The notes below the pieces were generated by a model. It had not been told where the DNA came from. It did not search any database and was given only the letters and a program-made list of their open reading frames with translations. Made by a program: the position numbers and the translations under genes. From Bacteroidales bacterium (GTDB lineage: Bacteria > Bacteroidota > Bacteroidia > Bacteroidales > Marinilabiliaceae), in assembly GCA_017539645.1 (NCBI GenBank), contig JAFYCM010000098.1:1-64000 (forward strand): DNA of 64,000 nt, read 5' to 3'. Below are positions 41,903 through 50,541 of the stretch, one piece after another (within the stretch, counting starts at the first letter, position 1; each line of letters starts with the position of its first letter).

Positions 41903-43158
41903 TTGTTTATCAATTGTTGATGGCGTTCGTTAGGCACGAGCAAGAGTCCTGCTAAGCCAGAAACGCCTGTTATTACTAAAAATATGGCCGACGCTATGTT
42001 TTCATTGCGGCTCAAACGTCGATAACGTGCAGCAATATATATGCCAGCTATAATCACGTTGAAGATGAGCGCCAACCAACCGCCAAATTTTATTCGCGGA
42101 TAGTCGAAATATGAATCGTAGTGATGCAGTTCGGTGTATGCGAAGAAGAGTTTCGATAGCCACTTCTCGCTCCAAACTTCAGGGCTTGGCAAGAAATCTT
42201 CGTCGACAAGCTTGAGGTCTTTGCTGTCCACTACGTATATGTGGCGTCCCTCATTATTGGTGACGTAAATAGTCCAATAGAACATGCTGCCGAGCACGCG
42301 AACGCTCTCTTTGCCCAAACTTATCGGCGGAATGTCGAGGCGACTTAGAGAGTATGCACCATCACCGGCATTCAGTATCCACAATGAACTGTCGGCAGAT
42401 ATTATGTATCCATAATAATTATGATTGAGAGGAAGCGACATGGTGAAACGCGCCACCTCGAGCGTGTCGGTGACTTTGGTGTTGCGAATGAATGGCTTGC
42501 CATTGACCATCTTCATGTGGAAAAGTTCGCCTTTCGCATCGGTGATGAAGTAGCCTTCGTCGTAGCGTTTGCGAGCATTCACATCGCCAGACATTGACCT
42601 GATTGGAAACGACACGCCGTTCTTGTGTAATGCATTGGTATACGTGCGGCTCTTGGCTTCGTCAATCTCGTGTGTCTCGGCATTTTCGAACTCGATGCCC
42701 GTTGGCGTGAAGCGGAAATAGTCATTCGGCATGACAAGTCCAACGCGTTTTGGCATAGATTCGTAGAGCATTCCTATTTTGTCGTCAGGCCAATCTATAT
42801 AATCATTATCTATAGTTATTCTATGGACGGCATTTAGCACTTCGCGCTGGGTCACAGGTATGCCTTCGATGCTGTCGGGCATTTTGTTCATCTGTACCAG
42901 CTGTCTGTAGTTGTATATAGGCATCAGCGAATCGGCTTCGGCCATCGTATATATATTGCCTTGCTTGTCGGTAATGTCTACGTTGTTTTTCTGATAGTCG
43001 TAGTAGAAAATGGTATGAGCCAACTCGCTGTATACGGCAAACTTATACGTAAGCGGCTTGTCGGTGGCGTGCTTGAGCATCGACGGAAGAATAATCGATG
43101 CCACTATGGTGGTTACGCCCACGAGTATTATGCGTATTGTTTTTATCATCGACATCAC
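41899..43158 (-). CDS. DUF4857 family membrane protein, accessory to ABC exporter
   Basis: 419 aa with one N-terminal membrane segment (TIRIILVGVTTIVASIILPSML), a long extracytoplasmic part (~residues 30-350) with beta-rich patterns such as RYDEGYFITDAKGELFHMKMVNGKPF, and two C-terminal membrane segments (WLALIFNVIIAGIYIAAR, SAIFLVITGVSGLAGLLLV). I recall this arrangement as DUF4857, which in Bacteroides occurs behind an ABC ATPase and a small permease, as it does here. Substrate is unknown. Confidence 0.7.
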   Translation of the reverse strand: MMSMIKTIRIILVGVTTIVASIILPSMLKHATDKPLTYKFAVYSELAHTIFYYDYQKNNVDITDKQGNIYTMAEADSLMPIYNYRQLVQMNKMPDSIEGIPVTQREVLNAVHRITIDNDYIDWPDDKIGMLYESMPKRVGLVMPNDYFRFTPTGIEFENAETHEIDEAKSRTYTNALHKNGVSFPIRSMSGDVNARKRYDEGYFITDAKGELFHMKMVNGKPFIRNTKVTDTLEVARFTMSLPLNHNYYGYIISADSSLWILNAGDGAYSLSRLDIPPISLGKESVRVLGSMFYWTIYVTNNEGRHIYVVDSKDLKLVDEDFLPSPEVWSEKWLSKLFFAYTELHHYDSYFDYPRIKFGGWLALIFNVIIAGIYIAARYRRLSRNENIASAIFLVITGVSGLAGLLLVPNERHQQLINK

Positions 43159-43161
43159 TTT

Positions 43162-43830
43162 TTACATTATCCCTCGTTTGAAGCGCGAGGTCGCATAAAC
43201 AGACATAAGTAGACCAGATGCAGCCAGCACTACGGTCATTGGGAATAGGTATGTAGCGCGTACATATTCTGCCCAAAACGATAGCACAGTGGCCGAAATG
43301 CCAATGAGCGCAATGTTTATCTTGTTGTGCAATGTGGGTTCTATGCATACGGCAGAAGTGAATCCGTATACCGTAAGACCTGCAACGGCCCATAGTAGGA
43401 ACGCCATCAGCTCTATGTATACGTATTCGGTTGGCAAAAAGCTCGACAGCGTGATGCTAAGTGCGACGTATGTAAGTAGCATTATGGCAGCATAAATAAG
43501 TACGCCAAACATCAGCATCGAGCCGATTATGTCGTATTCGTGAGCCGGTAGATGGAGAGTGAGTTTCAGACGTTTGTTGAACATCTCTGGCAGAAATTGC
43601 GAGAGCGCTAAGGTCAAACTTGCTATCAGCGGCAGTTTTATGAATGTGTTGAGTACGTGGTAGCCAGTTATGAATTTGTAGACCAATAACGATGCACCCT
43701 CCATGCGTTCTTGATGGGCTAAGTCGGTGTAAATATATACGAGCAACGCTAAGGAAAGTGCCAAAACGATTGCTACGAACAATCGCATCTTTATCCACTC
43801 TTTGTATGATAACGATAAGAAGAATTCCAT
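43162..43830 (-). CDS. ABC-2-like permease, small
   Basis: 222 aa with six hydrophobic segments (LFVAIVLALSLALLVYIY, FIKLPLIASLTLALSQFL, MLMFGVLIYAAIMLLTYVALSITL, LMAFLLWAVAGLTVYGF, INIALIGISATVLSFWAEY, LFPMTVVLAASGLLMSVYA), as expected for an ABC-2 permease. It starts 3 bases after the stop of the ATPase gene on the minus strand and ends 3 bases before DUF4857, which fits one exporter operon. The assignment rests on topology and position. Confidence 0.75.
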   Translation of the reverse strand: MEFFLSLSYKEWIKMRLFVAIVLALSLALLVYIYTDLAHQERMEGASLLVYKFITGYHVLNTFIKLPLIASLTLALSQFLPEMFNKRLKLTLHLPAHEYDIIGSMLMFGVLIYAAIMLLTYVALSITLSSFLPTEYVYIELMAFLLWAVAGLTVYGFTSAVCIEPTLHNKINIALIGISATVLSFWAEYVRATYLFPMTVVLAASGLLMSVYATSRFKRGIM

Positions 43831-43833
43831 ATG

Positions 43834-44712
43834 CTAATATTTACCCGTTAGACCAATGAATGCATCTTCGAGCGACAGATGACTATGACAAACTAAATTC
43901 TTTATGGCGTAGTCGTTGAGCAGCGAGCGCACCATTTCTTCGCCCTGAAACGAGTATGTCTCCCACTGATTGCCCACGCGAGCCGTATGCCAAAGACCGA
44001 CGATGGGCGGAATCTCTTCGCTGGCGGAATCGAAGGTGTAGCGGCAGAAGGTGTTCATGATCTCTGCGGTGGGCTTATGCAGCAGCACGCGGCCATAATC
44101 GAACACCATACAGTCGTCGATGAGCATCTCCATATCTTGAATGATGTGCGATGTCAGAAAAACCGTTTTATTGCCATTGCGAACGAATTCGAGCAGACGT
44201 TCGATGAAAAGTCGACGGTAGCCTGGATCGAGACCCATAGAGAAGTCGTCCAATATAAGTAGTTCAGGATCTTGTGCGAAAAGCAATCCCAACGCCACTT
44301 GCGATCTTTGTCCGCACGACATAGACGATATTCGCTGATGTTCGCCGATGTGCAATTGCTTTATCAAATCGTAGTATGCATCGGCATTCCAGTTGGGATA
44401 GAAACGCGAGTAGAAACGCTCAATCTGGTTTACGTTGAAGAATGTGTATTGCACATGTCCTTCGAGCAGCAGACCAATGCGAGCCTTATCTTCGGGTGTC
44501 TGGTGGCGCACATCGTGTCCGAATATGGTGCAACAACCTTCGGTAGGCGTCAGATAACCATTAAGTATATTTATTATGGTAGTCTTGCCAGTGCCGTTTT
44601 TGCCCAAAAGGCCAAGAATCTTTCCTTTCTCTACGTCGAAGTTGATATTCTTATATATCAACTTATTGCCGTAGTAATGGGTTATGTTTTCGCAGCGAAT
44701 AATTTCGTTCAA
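43834..44712 (-). CDS. ABC transporter ATP-binding protein
   Basis: 292 aa. Walker A is GLLGKNGTGKTTIINIL, the signature loop reads MSCGQRSQVALGLLFA (a variant of LSGGQ), Walker B is PELLILDDFSMGLDPGYR and the H-loop is FLTSHIIQDM. The C-terminal ~80 residues are a CcmA/DrrA-like extension. It drives the small permease encoded directly downstream. It lies 6 bases downstream of pyrH on the same strand, so the operon may start with pyrH. Confidence 0.93.
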   Translation of the reverse strand: MNEIIRCENITHYYGNKLIYKNINFDVEKGKILGLLGKNGTGKTTIINILNGYLTPTEGCCTIFGHDVRHQTPEDKARIGLLLEGHVQYTFFNVNQIERFYSRFYPNWNADAYYDLIKQLHIGEHQRISSMSCGQRSQVALGLLFAQDPELLILDDFSMGLDPGYRRLFIERLLEFVRNGNKTVFLTSHIIQDMEMLIDDCMVFDYGRVLLHKPTAEIMNTFCRYTFDSASEEIPPIVGLWHTARVGNQWETYSFQGEEMVRSLLNDYAIKNLVCHSHLSLEDAFIGLTGKY

Positions 44713-44718
44713 GGCAGA

Positions 44719-45426
44719 TTAATTATGTACGTATGTTCCTATTTTCTCGCCATCGATAACCTTTATCAAGTTGCCGGGCACGTCCATATTAAATACAATG
44801 ATAGGCAAGTTGTTTTCCATGCACATGGTGGTAGCCGTGAGGTCCATCACCTTCAAACCTTTATTGTATATCTCGTTGTAAGTAATATCGTCGAATTTTG
44901 TTGCCGTTGGGTCTTTTTCTGGGTCGGCAGTATATATACCATCAACGCGAGTACCTTTGAGCATAACATCGGCTTCGAGTTCTATGCCACGGAGCGACGA
45001 ACCTGTGTCGGTAGTGAAATAAGGATTGCCAGTGCCAGCCGAGCAGATGACAACTTCGCCACGTTCGAGCGCTTCTACAGCTTTAGGCTTTGAGTAAAGT
45101 TCGCCGATAGGTTCCATACGTATGGCAGTAAGTACGCGGCATTTGCGTCCGAGGCTCTCAATAGCCGACGAAAGCGCGAGAGAGTTTATTACCGTAGCAA
45201 GCATACCCATTTGGTCGCCTTTGTAGCGGTCGAAACCTTTCGATGCGCCACTCAAACCGCGGAAAATGTTGCCACCGCCAATGACAATTGCTACTTGCAC
45301 ACCTTTGTTGCAGATGCGTGTTATATCCTCGGCGTAGTCCGACAAACGCTGCGAGTCGATGCCGTAGCCTTGCTTGCCCATAAGTGACTCACCACTAAGC
45401 TTCAAGAGTATTCTATTGAACTTCAT
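44719..45426 (-). CDS. pyrH: UMP kinase (uridylate kinase)
   Basis: 235 aa, the family length. It shows ILLKLSGESLMG, VAIVIGGGNIFRGL, MGMLATVINSLAL, TGNPYFTTDT and LMDLTA-type LKVMDLTATTMCMENNLPIIVFNM. It phosphorylates UMP to UDP in pyrimidine metabolism. A TATCTTTG -7 box lies at 45456-45449 on the minus strand, 23-30 bases upstream of the start. The ABC exporter genes follow closely. Confidence 0.96.
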   Translation of the reverse strand: MKFNRILLKLSGESLMGKQGYGIDSQRLSDYAEDITRICNKGVQVAIVIGGGNIFRGLSGASKGFDRYKGDQMGMLATVINSLALSSAIESLGRKCRVLTAIRMEPIGELYSKPKAVEALERGEVVICSAGTGNPYFTTDTGSSLRGIELEADVMLKGTRVDGIYTADPEKDPTATKFDDITYNEIYNKGLKVMDLTATTMCMENNLPIIVFNMDVPGNLIKVIDGEKIGTYVHN

Positions 45427-45448
45427 ACTATTTCATTTTTATGCAGTG

Positions 45449-45456
45449 CAAAGATA
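45449..45456 (-). promoter_or_regulatory. Promoter -7 box of pyrH
   Basis: TATCTTTG on the minus strand, a full match to TAnnTTTG. The -33 box is weak. Confidence 0.5.
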
Positions 45457-45553
45457 AGAACGTATGTATTTCTTGAACTATTTTTTCACCTCGTTGTAAG
45501 TTTTCAGACTTTCGTGCGACTAATGGGGTGAAAATGAAAAACGAAAAAACAAA

Positions 45554-46036
45554 ATGACTGAGCAAGAGCAAAGTTTTCTGAATCTCGTGGAGCAGCACAA
45601 AAAGCTCATTTATAAAGTATGCTTTATGTATGCTTCGGACGACGAATCCATAAATGACCTCTACCAAGAGGTGGTGCTGAACCTCTGGAAATCGTTTCCG
45701 CAATTTCGTGGCGAAAGCAAACCTATTACGTGGATTTATCGCATTGCGGTGAACACTTGCGTCTCGTGGATACGTATGTCGAGCCGAAAGCTGCATACGG
45801 TGTCGCTCACGGTGTCAATGACTGAGCTTTTTGCCGATGAAAATGAAAAAGAGAACCTGCGAGAACTTTATGCTCTCATCAACCAACTCGGCAAATTGGA
45901 ACGCGCGCTGATTCTGCTGTGGTTAGACGAGCGGAGCTATGAAGAGATTGCTCAGATTCTTGATATTTCGGTCTCCAATGTGGGAGTGCGCATCAACCGC
46001 GTGAAGACCAAACTCAAAACTATGTATAACATCTAA
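45554..46036 (+). CDS. ECF-type RNA polymerase sigma factor
   Basis: 160 aa. Region 2 is LVEQHKKLIYKVCFMYASDDESINDLYQEVVLNLWKSFPQFRGE, with the usual DLYQEV core-binding helix, and ITWIYRIAVNTC follows. Region 4 is LGKLERALILLWLDERSYEEIAQILDISVSNVGVRINRVKTKLK, the -35 binding HTH. It directs transcription in response to an envelope signal. A membrane protein follows after 15 bases and may regulate it. It diverges from pyrH. Confidence 0.93.
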   Translation: MTEQEQSFLNLVEQHKKLIYKVCFMYASDDESINDLYQEVVLNLWKSFPQFRGESKPITWIYRIAVNTCVSWIRMSSRKLHTVSLTVSMTELFADENEKENLRELYALINQLGKLERALILLWLDERSYEEIAQILDISVSNVGVRINRVKTKLKTMYNI

Positions 46037-46051
46037 AAATCGTTAATTACT

Positions 46052-46627
46052 ATGGAACTCGATGAACTAAAACAAAAATGGAATAAACTCGACGGACGTC
46101 TCTCGAAGAGCGAAATATATAGCGAGCGAGCGCTCCGCGAAACCATCAAAACTAAAAGCGAAACTACCTACGACTACTTTAGGAAAAGGGAGATAATGTA
46201 TGCGGTTGCAGCTATCTGTATAGCAATTGTAACTACCAACTTATGGCTTCATGAACGTATTCATGACACTACATTCTATGTAAGTACTTCTATAATTGTT
46301 GCCGGTCTTTTTTTCTATATCTATCGTTATATCGTGGCATCTCGTTTTTCAGTGAATGAGCCAACCTCAAAACAACTACAAAATATTGTTTGGTTTCATA
46401 AATGTGTCGTTATTGAATATTGGGCTGGTATTCCTATCGCAATTATTGCATTTGGCACATTGTTTTTTTGCGAATGGCATTGTCAAATGAATGCAACACG
46501 TTGGTTTGCTGCTCTTTCTCTTATACCCATAGGTACGGTCGCATGCATATTGATGTGGAGGAAGCATAAAAAGGCAATCAACGAAATCAAAAAGAACTTA
46601 GCCGAGCTAAAAGAATTCGAATCGTAA
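46052..46627 (+). CDS. Membrane protein downstream of the ECF sigma factor, putative anti-sigma partner
   Basis: 191 aa. The cytosolic N-terminus (MELDELKQKWNKLDGRLSKSEIYSERALRETIKTK) is of the type seen in Bacteroidetes proteins that follow ECF sigma genes. Four hydrophobic segments follow (MYAVAAICIAIVTTNLWL, FYVSTSIIVAGLFFYIY, EYWAGIPIAIIAFGTLFF, FAALSLIPIGTVACIL), then a charged tail. No anti-sigma zinc motif is present. The role as sigma regulator is inferred only from position. A terminator follows the gene. Confidence 0.65.
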   Translation: MELDELKQKWNKLDGRLSKSEIYSERALRETIKTKSETTYDYFRKREIMYAVAAICIAIVTTNLWLHERIHDTTFYVSTSIIVAGLFFYIYRYIVASRFSVNEPTSKQLQNIVWFHKCVVIEYWAGIPIAIIAFGTLFFCEWHCQMNATRWFAALSLIPIGTVACILMWRKHKKAINEIKKNLAELKEFES

Positions 46628-46651
46628 ATTCAATACAAATAACATTCACCT

Positions 46652-46691
46652 AATGGCAGTTTCGGTGTGTTGCTGAAGCTGCCATTTTTTT
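46652..46691 (+). terminator. Terminator after the sigma-factor operon
   Basis: AATGGCAGTTTC (46652-46663) and GAAGCTGCCATT (46675-46686) pair with one G-U and are followed by TTTTTTT. Confidence 0.8.
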
Positions 46692-46836
46692 GTGCATCTA
46701 ATAGCAGCCGCATTTTGTCGGTTTTGAATGTTTCAATTTTCAATTTTCAGTTCGAAATTTGCGGTTTGCATACCTACTGCGCTGGCTCGCATATTACGTG
46801 TATATTTGCTGCGCTATTTATGGCGTGCATAAGCCT

Positions 46837-48162
46837 ATGAATGTTAGAGATATAAAAGATCGATTCGGCATAGTCGGAGAGAATCCGCAGCTCAACCACG
46901 CGGTGCTAACTGCCATGCAGATTGCGCCTATACCATTGCCAGTGTTGGTTGTGGGCGAGAGTGGTACGGGTAAGGAGTTCTTCCCGCAAATCATACATAT
47001 GCTTAGCGATCGCAAGCACAAGCCCTACGTGGCTGTCAACTGTGGCGCTATACCCGAAGGAACAATAGATTCGGAACTCTTCGGACACGAGAAGGGTTCG
47101 TTTACAGGTGCTGTGAATAGTCGCAAGGGTTACTTCGAAGAGGCTAACGGCGGCACCATCTTCCTCGACGAGATTGGCGAATTGCCGTTGCAGACGCAGG
47201 TGAAATTATTGCGTGTGCTCGAGAAGGGCGAATATATGCGCGTAGGCTCGTCGGTGGTGCAAACGACCGATGTGCGCATAGTGGCTGCCACGAACGTCAA
47301 CCTTGAGTCGGCAGTGCAAAACGGAAAGTTTCGCGAGGATTTGTATTACCGTTTGAACGGTGTTATGATACGCGTGCCGGCATTGCGCGATCGCCGCGAC
47401 GATATTCCAGCCCTTATGCGTCGATTCATAAGCAACTTCGCATCAAAGGCGCGTGTGCCCGAAGTGTCGCTTACGCCCGAGGCATACGAGATGATGAAGG
47501 ACTACGAATGGCCAGGCAACGTGCGTCAACTCAAGCATACCGCAGAGCAGATAACGGTGCTTGCCAAAAGCCGCGTGCTCGATATTGACGAGGCGCACAA
47601 CTTCGTGCCTACTACTACCATACGTAATAATCAGATAATAAGTGTAGACAATCAGCAGAAAGGTCAGCATTTCGAGAATGAGCGCGAGATTCTCTACAAG
47701 GTGCTTTTCGATATGCGCACCGATATGCAAGATTTGAAGAAACTCGTCATTGAGTTGCTTAGCCACGTCCCGGGAGGCACGCTCAGCAGCGAGGCCGAGC
47801 AGACGGTGCAACGCCTCTATGCAGGTCAGTTGCCAACGACGGCTGTTGCGGCTCATCATACCGACGTACATGCCGCCGATACACCCAGTGTGGTCTACGA
47901 TACACCAAACATCATCAAACCGGCAATGCGCGAGAGTGGTGGTGGCGTACATATTTCGCCAACTGACTATCTCGAAAAAGATGCGCAAAATATCGACGAG
48001 CGCATGGACCTTGGCGACTACGAGAAACAGCTCATCGAGAGCGTGCTCGCCAAACATCACGGGCGACGTCAGCCAGCTGCCGATGAACTTGGTTATGGCG
48101 TACGTACGCTATTCAGAAAAATGAAAAAATATGGCATCGATGCTAAGAAAATCAAGGAATAA
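46837..48162 (+). CDS. Sigma-54-dependent transcriptional activator (AAA+, Fis-type HTH)
   Basis: The start was set at ATG 46837 (MNVRDIKDRFGIVGENPQLNHAV); the upstream 26 in-frame residues are hydrophobic and unrelated. The 441-aa product has Walker A GESGTGKE, a sigma-54 contact loop GSFTGA, Walker B GGTIFLDEIGELP and an arginine-rich sensor part (FREDLYYRLNGVMIRVPALRDRRDDIP). Residues ~395-440 form a Fis-like HTH (YEKQLIESVLAKHHGRRQPAADELGYGVRTLFRKMKKYG). There is no receiver or PAS domain, so signal input is unclear. It overlaps lptE by 32 bases. Confidence 0.93.
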   Translation: MNVRDIKDRFGIVGENPQLNHAVLTAMQIAPIPLPVLVVGESGTGKEFFPQIIHMLSDRKHKPYVAVNCGAIPEGTIDSELFGHEKGSFTGAVNSRKGYFEEANGGTIFLDEIGELPLQTQVKLLRVLEKGEYMRVGSSVVQTTDVRIVAATNVNLESAVQNGKFREDLYYRLNGVMIRVPALRDRRDDIPALMRRFISNFASKARVPEVSLTPEAYEMMKDYEWPGNVRQLKHTAEQITVLAKSRVLDIDEAHNFVPTTTIRNNQIISVDNQQKGQHFENEREILYKVLFDMRTDMQDLKKLVIELLSHVPGGTLSSEAEQTVQRLYAGQLPTTAVAAHHTDVHAADTPSVVYDTPNIIKPAMRESGGGVHISPTDYLEKDAQNIDERMDLGDYEKQLIESVLAKHHGRRQPAADELGYGVRTLFRKMKKYGIDAKKIKE

Positions 48163-48664
48163 ACTCATCGCTGCCATTGGTGCGGCTGTGGTGGGCTTTG
48201 TGAGCGCTGCTTGCACCATAAGTATAACTATGAGTGGCGCATCAATACCCGAAAACCTCAACACCTTCTCGGTGGAGTATATTGTGAACCGCGCTCCACT
48301 TATCAATCCCGACCTCAGTCAAACACTCACCGATGGGCTGAAAGATCGCATACAAAACGAATCGCGACTGACGCTCAACGAAAATGGCGGCGACATTATT
48401 TTCTCTGGTAACATTACGGGCTACTCAACGCAGCCAATGGCATTGAAGGCAGACGCTGTGTCGGCTCAGACGCGTCTGAATGTCACAGTGAAGATTCGCT
48501 GCCGCAACACCAAAGACCCTAAGAAAGATTGGGAGCAGACGTTCTCGGCATACCAAGACTACGATTCGGAGAACAACCTCGCCGATGTGGAGAGCGAACT
48601 CGTGACGCTCATTGTGGAGGAACTTACCGAAAATATCTTCAATAAAGCCTTTGCCGATTGGTAA
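48131..48664 (+). CDS. lptE: LptE-like LPS-assembly lipoprotein
   Basis: 177 aa (or 174 from the Met three codons later; both starts lie inside the end of the previous gene). A hydrophobic N-terminus (NKLIAAIGAAVVGFVSAAC) ends in a lipobox-like Cys at ~27. The rest is the LptE pattern of Bacteroidetes: IPENLNTFSVEYIVNRAPLINPDLSQTLTDGLKDRIQNESRLTL, GGDIIFSGNITGYSTQP, then LIVEELTENIFNKAFADW. LptE plugs LptD in the outer membrane. Gene order (sigma-54 activator, lptE, tetratricopeptide-like protein, secG) is that of Bacteroidales. Confidence 0.85.
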   Translation: MASMLRKSRNKLIAAIGAAVVGFVSAACTISITMSGASIPENLNTFSVEYIVNRAPLINPDLSQTLTDGLKDRIQNESRLTLNENGGDIIFSGNITGYSTQPMALKADAVSAQTRLNVTVKIRCRNTKDPKKDWEQTFSAYQDYDSENNLADVESELVTLIVEELTENIFNKAFADW

Positions 48665-48673
48665 TACATACGT

Positions 48674-49558
48674 ATGAATAAATCGCAGATATACAACGCC
48701 ATAGACAACTGTGCCACGCTCGACGAGGCTGCCATAACGCAACTTACGGAGGTTGTGGCGGATTTTCCTACGTTTGAGATTGGCTGGATGTTGCTGCTGA
48801 AGGCGTTGCATGCGAATGGTAGCCTGCGATATACCAACGAGCTGCATCGTGGCGCTATACATATTACGAATCGTGCGGCGCTCTACGACCTTATACATAA
48901 GAAGCGTATAGAGGAGACGGCAGAGAGTAGAGGGGAGAGCTTAGAGCGTAAAGATGAGAATGTAGAGGTTATAGAAACCAAGGCAGAACAGATTTTGCCC
49001 GAAGAGAAGCCTGCCGAGGAAGTTGCAGCGGTGCAGGACGACTATTTCGCTTCGCTTGGCGTAGATGTCGACGAAGAAGCGGCTGTGTTCGACTTTGGCA
49101 CTATAGAACAACAATCGACCTATTCGCTTGATGAGGAGGAGAATAAACTGCAGACCGAACTCTCCAACATGAAGTCGGGCTCGTTTACCGATTGGCTCGA
49201 TTATGTGAACGTGCAGAGCGACGAGAAAAAAACTACCACGCCGCAAAATGCACGTCAGCGCAATATGGATTTGATAGATTCGTTCATCTCGAGCACGCAG
49301 CCGCATCGCATAATAGTAGCGCCAGTCGAAAAGGCTGCAGAGCCCGAAGCAGCGCAAGAATCGAGCGATGCCGCCGACGATTTTTCTGCCGAACAGCCGA
49401 GCATACTTACCGAAACTCTTGCCCGTATTTATATCAAACAACATAAATACGATAAGGCAATAAATATATTCAGCAAACTAAAGTTGAAAAATCCCGACAA
49501 AAGTGCTTACTTTGCCGCCCAAATTTCGGAACTAAGAAAAAAGTTAAACGATAAATAG
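48674..49558 (+). CDS. Hypothetical protein with C-terminal TPR-like helices, between lptE and secG
   Basis: 294 aa. Residues ~1-80 are helical (LTEVVADFPTFEIGWMLLLKALHANGS), residues ~95-225 are acidic, Glu-rich and low in complexity, and residues ~245-290 read LTETLARIYIKQHKYDKAINIFSKLKLKNPDKSAYFAAQISELRKKL, a TPR-like hairpin with the 'Y..A...F..L...NP' pattern. No signal peptide is visible. It is conserved in the same place in Bacteroidales. A role in envelope assembly is plausible from its neighbours. Confidence 0.8.
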   Translation: MNKSQIYNAIDNCATLDEAAITQLTEVVADFPTFEIGWMLLLKALHANGSLRYTNELHRGAIHITNRAALYDLIHKKRIEETAESRGESLERKDENVEVIETKAEQILPEEKPAEEVAAVQDDYFASLGVDVDEEAAVFDFGTIEQQSTYSLDEEENKLQTELSNMKSGSFTDWLDYVNVQSDEKKTTTPQNARQRNMDLIDSFISSTQPHRIIVAPVEKAAEPEAAQESSDAADDFSAEQPSILTETLARIYIKQHKYDKAINIFSKLKLKNPDKSAYFAAQISELRKKLNDK

Positions 49559-49565
49559 TAAACCA

Positions 49566-49931
49566 ATGATTTATACAGTATTGACATGGCTCATCATGGT
49601 AATAAGTGTATTCCTCGTCATTGTAGTTCTCGTGCAGAACTCTAAGGGAGGTGGTATTACCAACAATTTTTCTTCGAGCCAACAGTTGTTCGGTGTACGC
49701 AAAACTACCGACTTCCTCGAAAAAGCAACTTGGACACTTGCAGCAGCTTTGATTCTCTTCTCATTCGCTTGCGCAGGCACAATGCCTTCAGCAAATCAAG
49801 AGAATCGTTCATCGGAATTCGATGAGCTCCTTCGCAATCAGAACGCTGCCCGTCAACAGACAGAAGCTCCTGCATTCCCAGCACCTGCTGCTGAATCGGC
49901 TGCTCCTGCTGCAGAACAACCTGCTGAATAA
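49566..49931 (+). CDS. secG: Preprotein translocase subunit SecG
   Basis: 121 aa with two membrane segments and the SecG motif: LIMVISVFLVIVVLVQNSKGGGI, then FLEKATWTLAAALILFSFACAGT. The C-terminal 40 residues are Ala/Pro/Glu-rich (PAFPAPAAESAAPAAEQPAE), a common extension in Bacteroidetes. It forms part of the SecYEG channel. It follows 7 bases after the preceding gene and is followed by a clear terminator. Confidence 0.93.
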   Translation: MIYTVLTWLIMVISVFLVIVVLVQNSKGGGITNNFSSSQQLFGVRKTTDFLEKATWTLAAALILFSFACAGTMPSANQENRSSEFDELLRNQNAARQQTEAPAFPAPAAESAAPAAEQPAE

Positions 49932-49960
49932 TATTAACGCTTCAAGCGTTTGATATAAAG

Positions 49961-49990
49961 TTCTCCACCGGCAAAATGGTGGAGAATTTT
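49961..49990 (+). terminator. Terminator after secG
   Basis: TTCTCCACC (49961-49969) and GGTGGAGAA (49978-49986) form a perfect 9-bp stem followed by TTTTATTTG. Confidence 0.8.
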
Positions 49991-50085
49991 ATTTGTTTAT
50001 AAGTAGTATCTGCTAAAATGTTTCTCGCATAAGAGAACGCAGATGATATGGATTTTTAGGGAAATACGAGGACTAACCCTTTGAA

Positions 50086-50532
50086 ATGGTTTTAGTTATA
50101 GTTCTAATACTCATACTTACAATTGTTGCGATAGCTTTCTTGTATAAGCAGAATAAGCGACATCGTGAAGCAAACCCCGAACTCTACGTCGACGTGCCAA
50201 CTGATCCGCGCAACATTGCTTGCTGTGGCGCACACGAAGTCTGCGAAGCAGAGACACTACTCACGCTCTCCGACGAGATTATTTACTACGACGATGAAGA
50301 GCTCGATGCCTATCGCGGCATTAACTCCGACGAATATTCATCTGAACAGATAGATGAGTTTCGTGACATACTGCTATCGCTGCAGCCACACGAAGTAGCC
50401 GGCTGGATAAAGAGTCTGCACCTTCGCGAGATAGAAATGCCATCTGCCGTACGCGACGAAGCGCTGATGATAACCGAAGATTTTCGCCTTACCCGCGCTG
50501 CCAATCGACAGAAAGCCCACGAAAAGGAGTAA
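50086..50532 (+). CDS. Small membrane-anchored protein with CCGAHEVC motif
   Basis: 148 aa. An N-terminal membrane segment (VLVIVLILILTIVAIAFLY) is followed by a cytosolic part with NIACCGAHEVCEAETLL near residue 45, three Cys in a pattern seen in conserved Bacteroidales proteins often called 'phospholipase' without evidence. The rest is acidic and helical (SSEQIDEFRDILLSLQPHEVAGWIKSLHLREIEMPSAVRDEALM). The Cys residues could bind metal. It lies 9 bases upstream of the MATE gene. The function is unknown. Confidence 0.75.
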   Translation: MVLVIVLILILTIVAIAFLYKQNKRHREANPELYVDVPTDPRNIACCGAHEVCEAETLLTLSDEIIYYDDEELDAYRGINSDEYSSEQIDEFRDILLSLQPHEVAGWIKSLHLREIEMPSAVRDEALMITEDFRLTRAANRQKAHEKE

Positions 50533-50541
50533 CCTACACAA

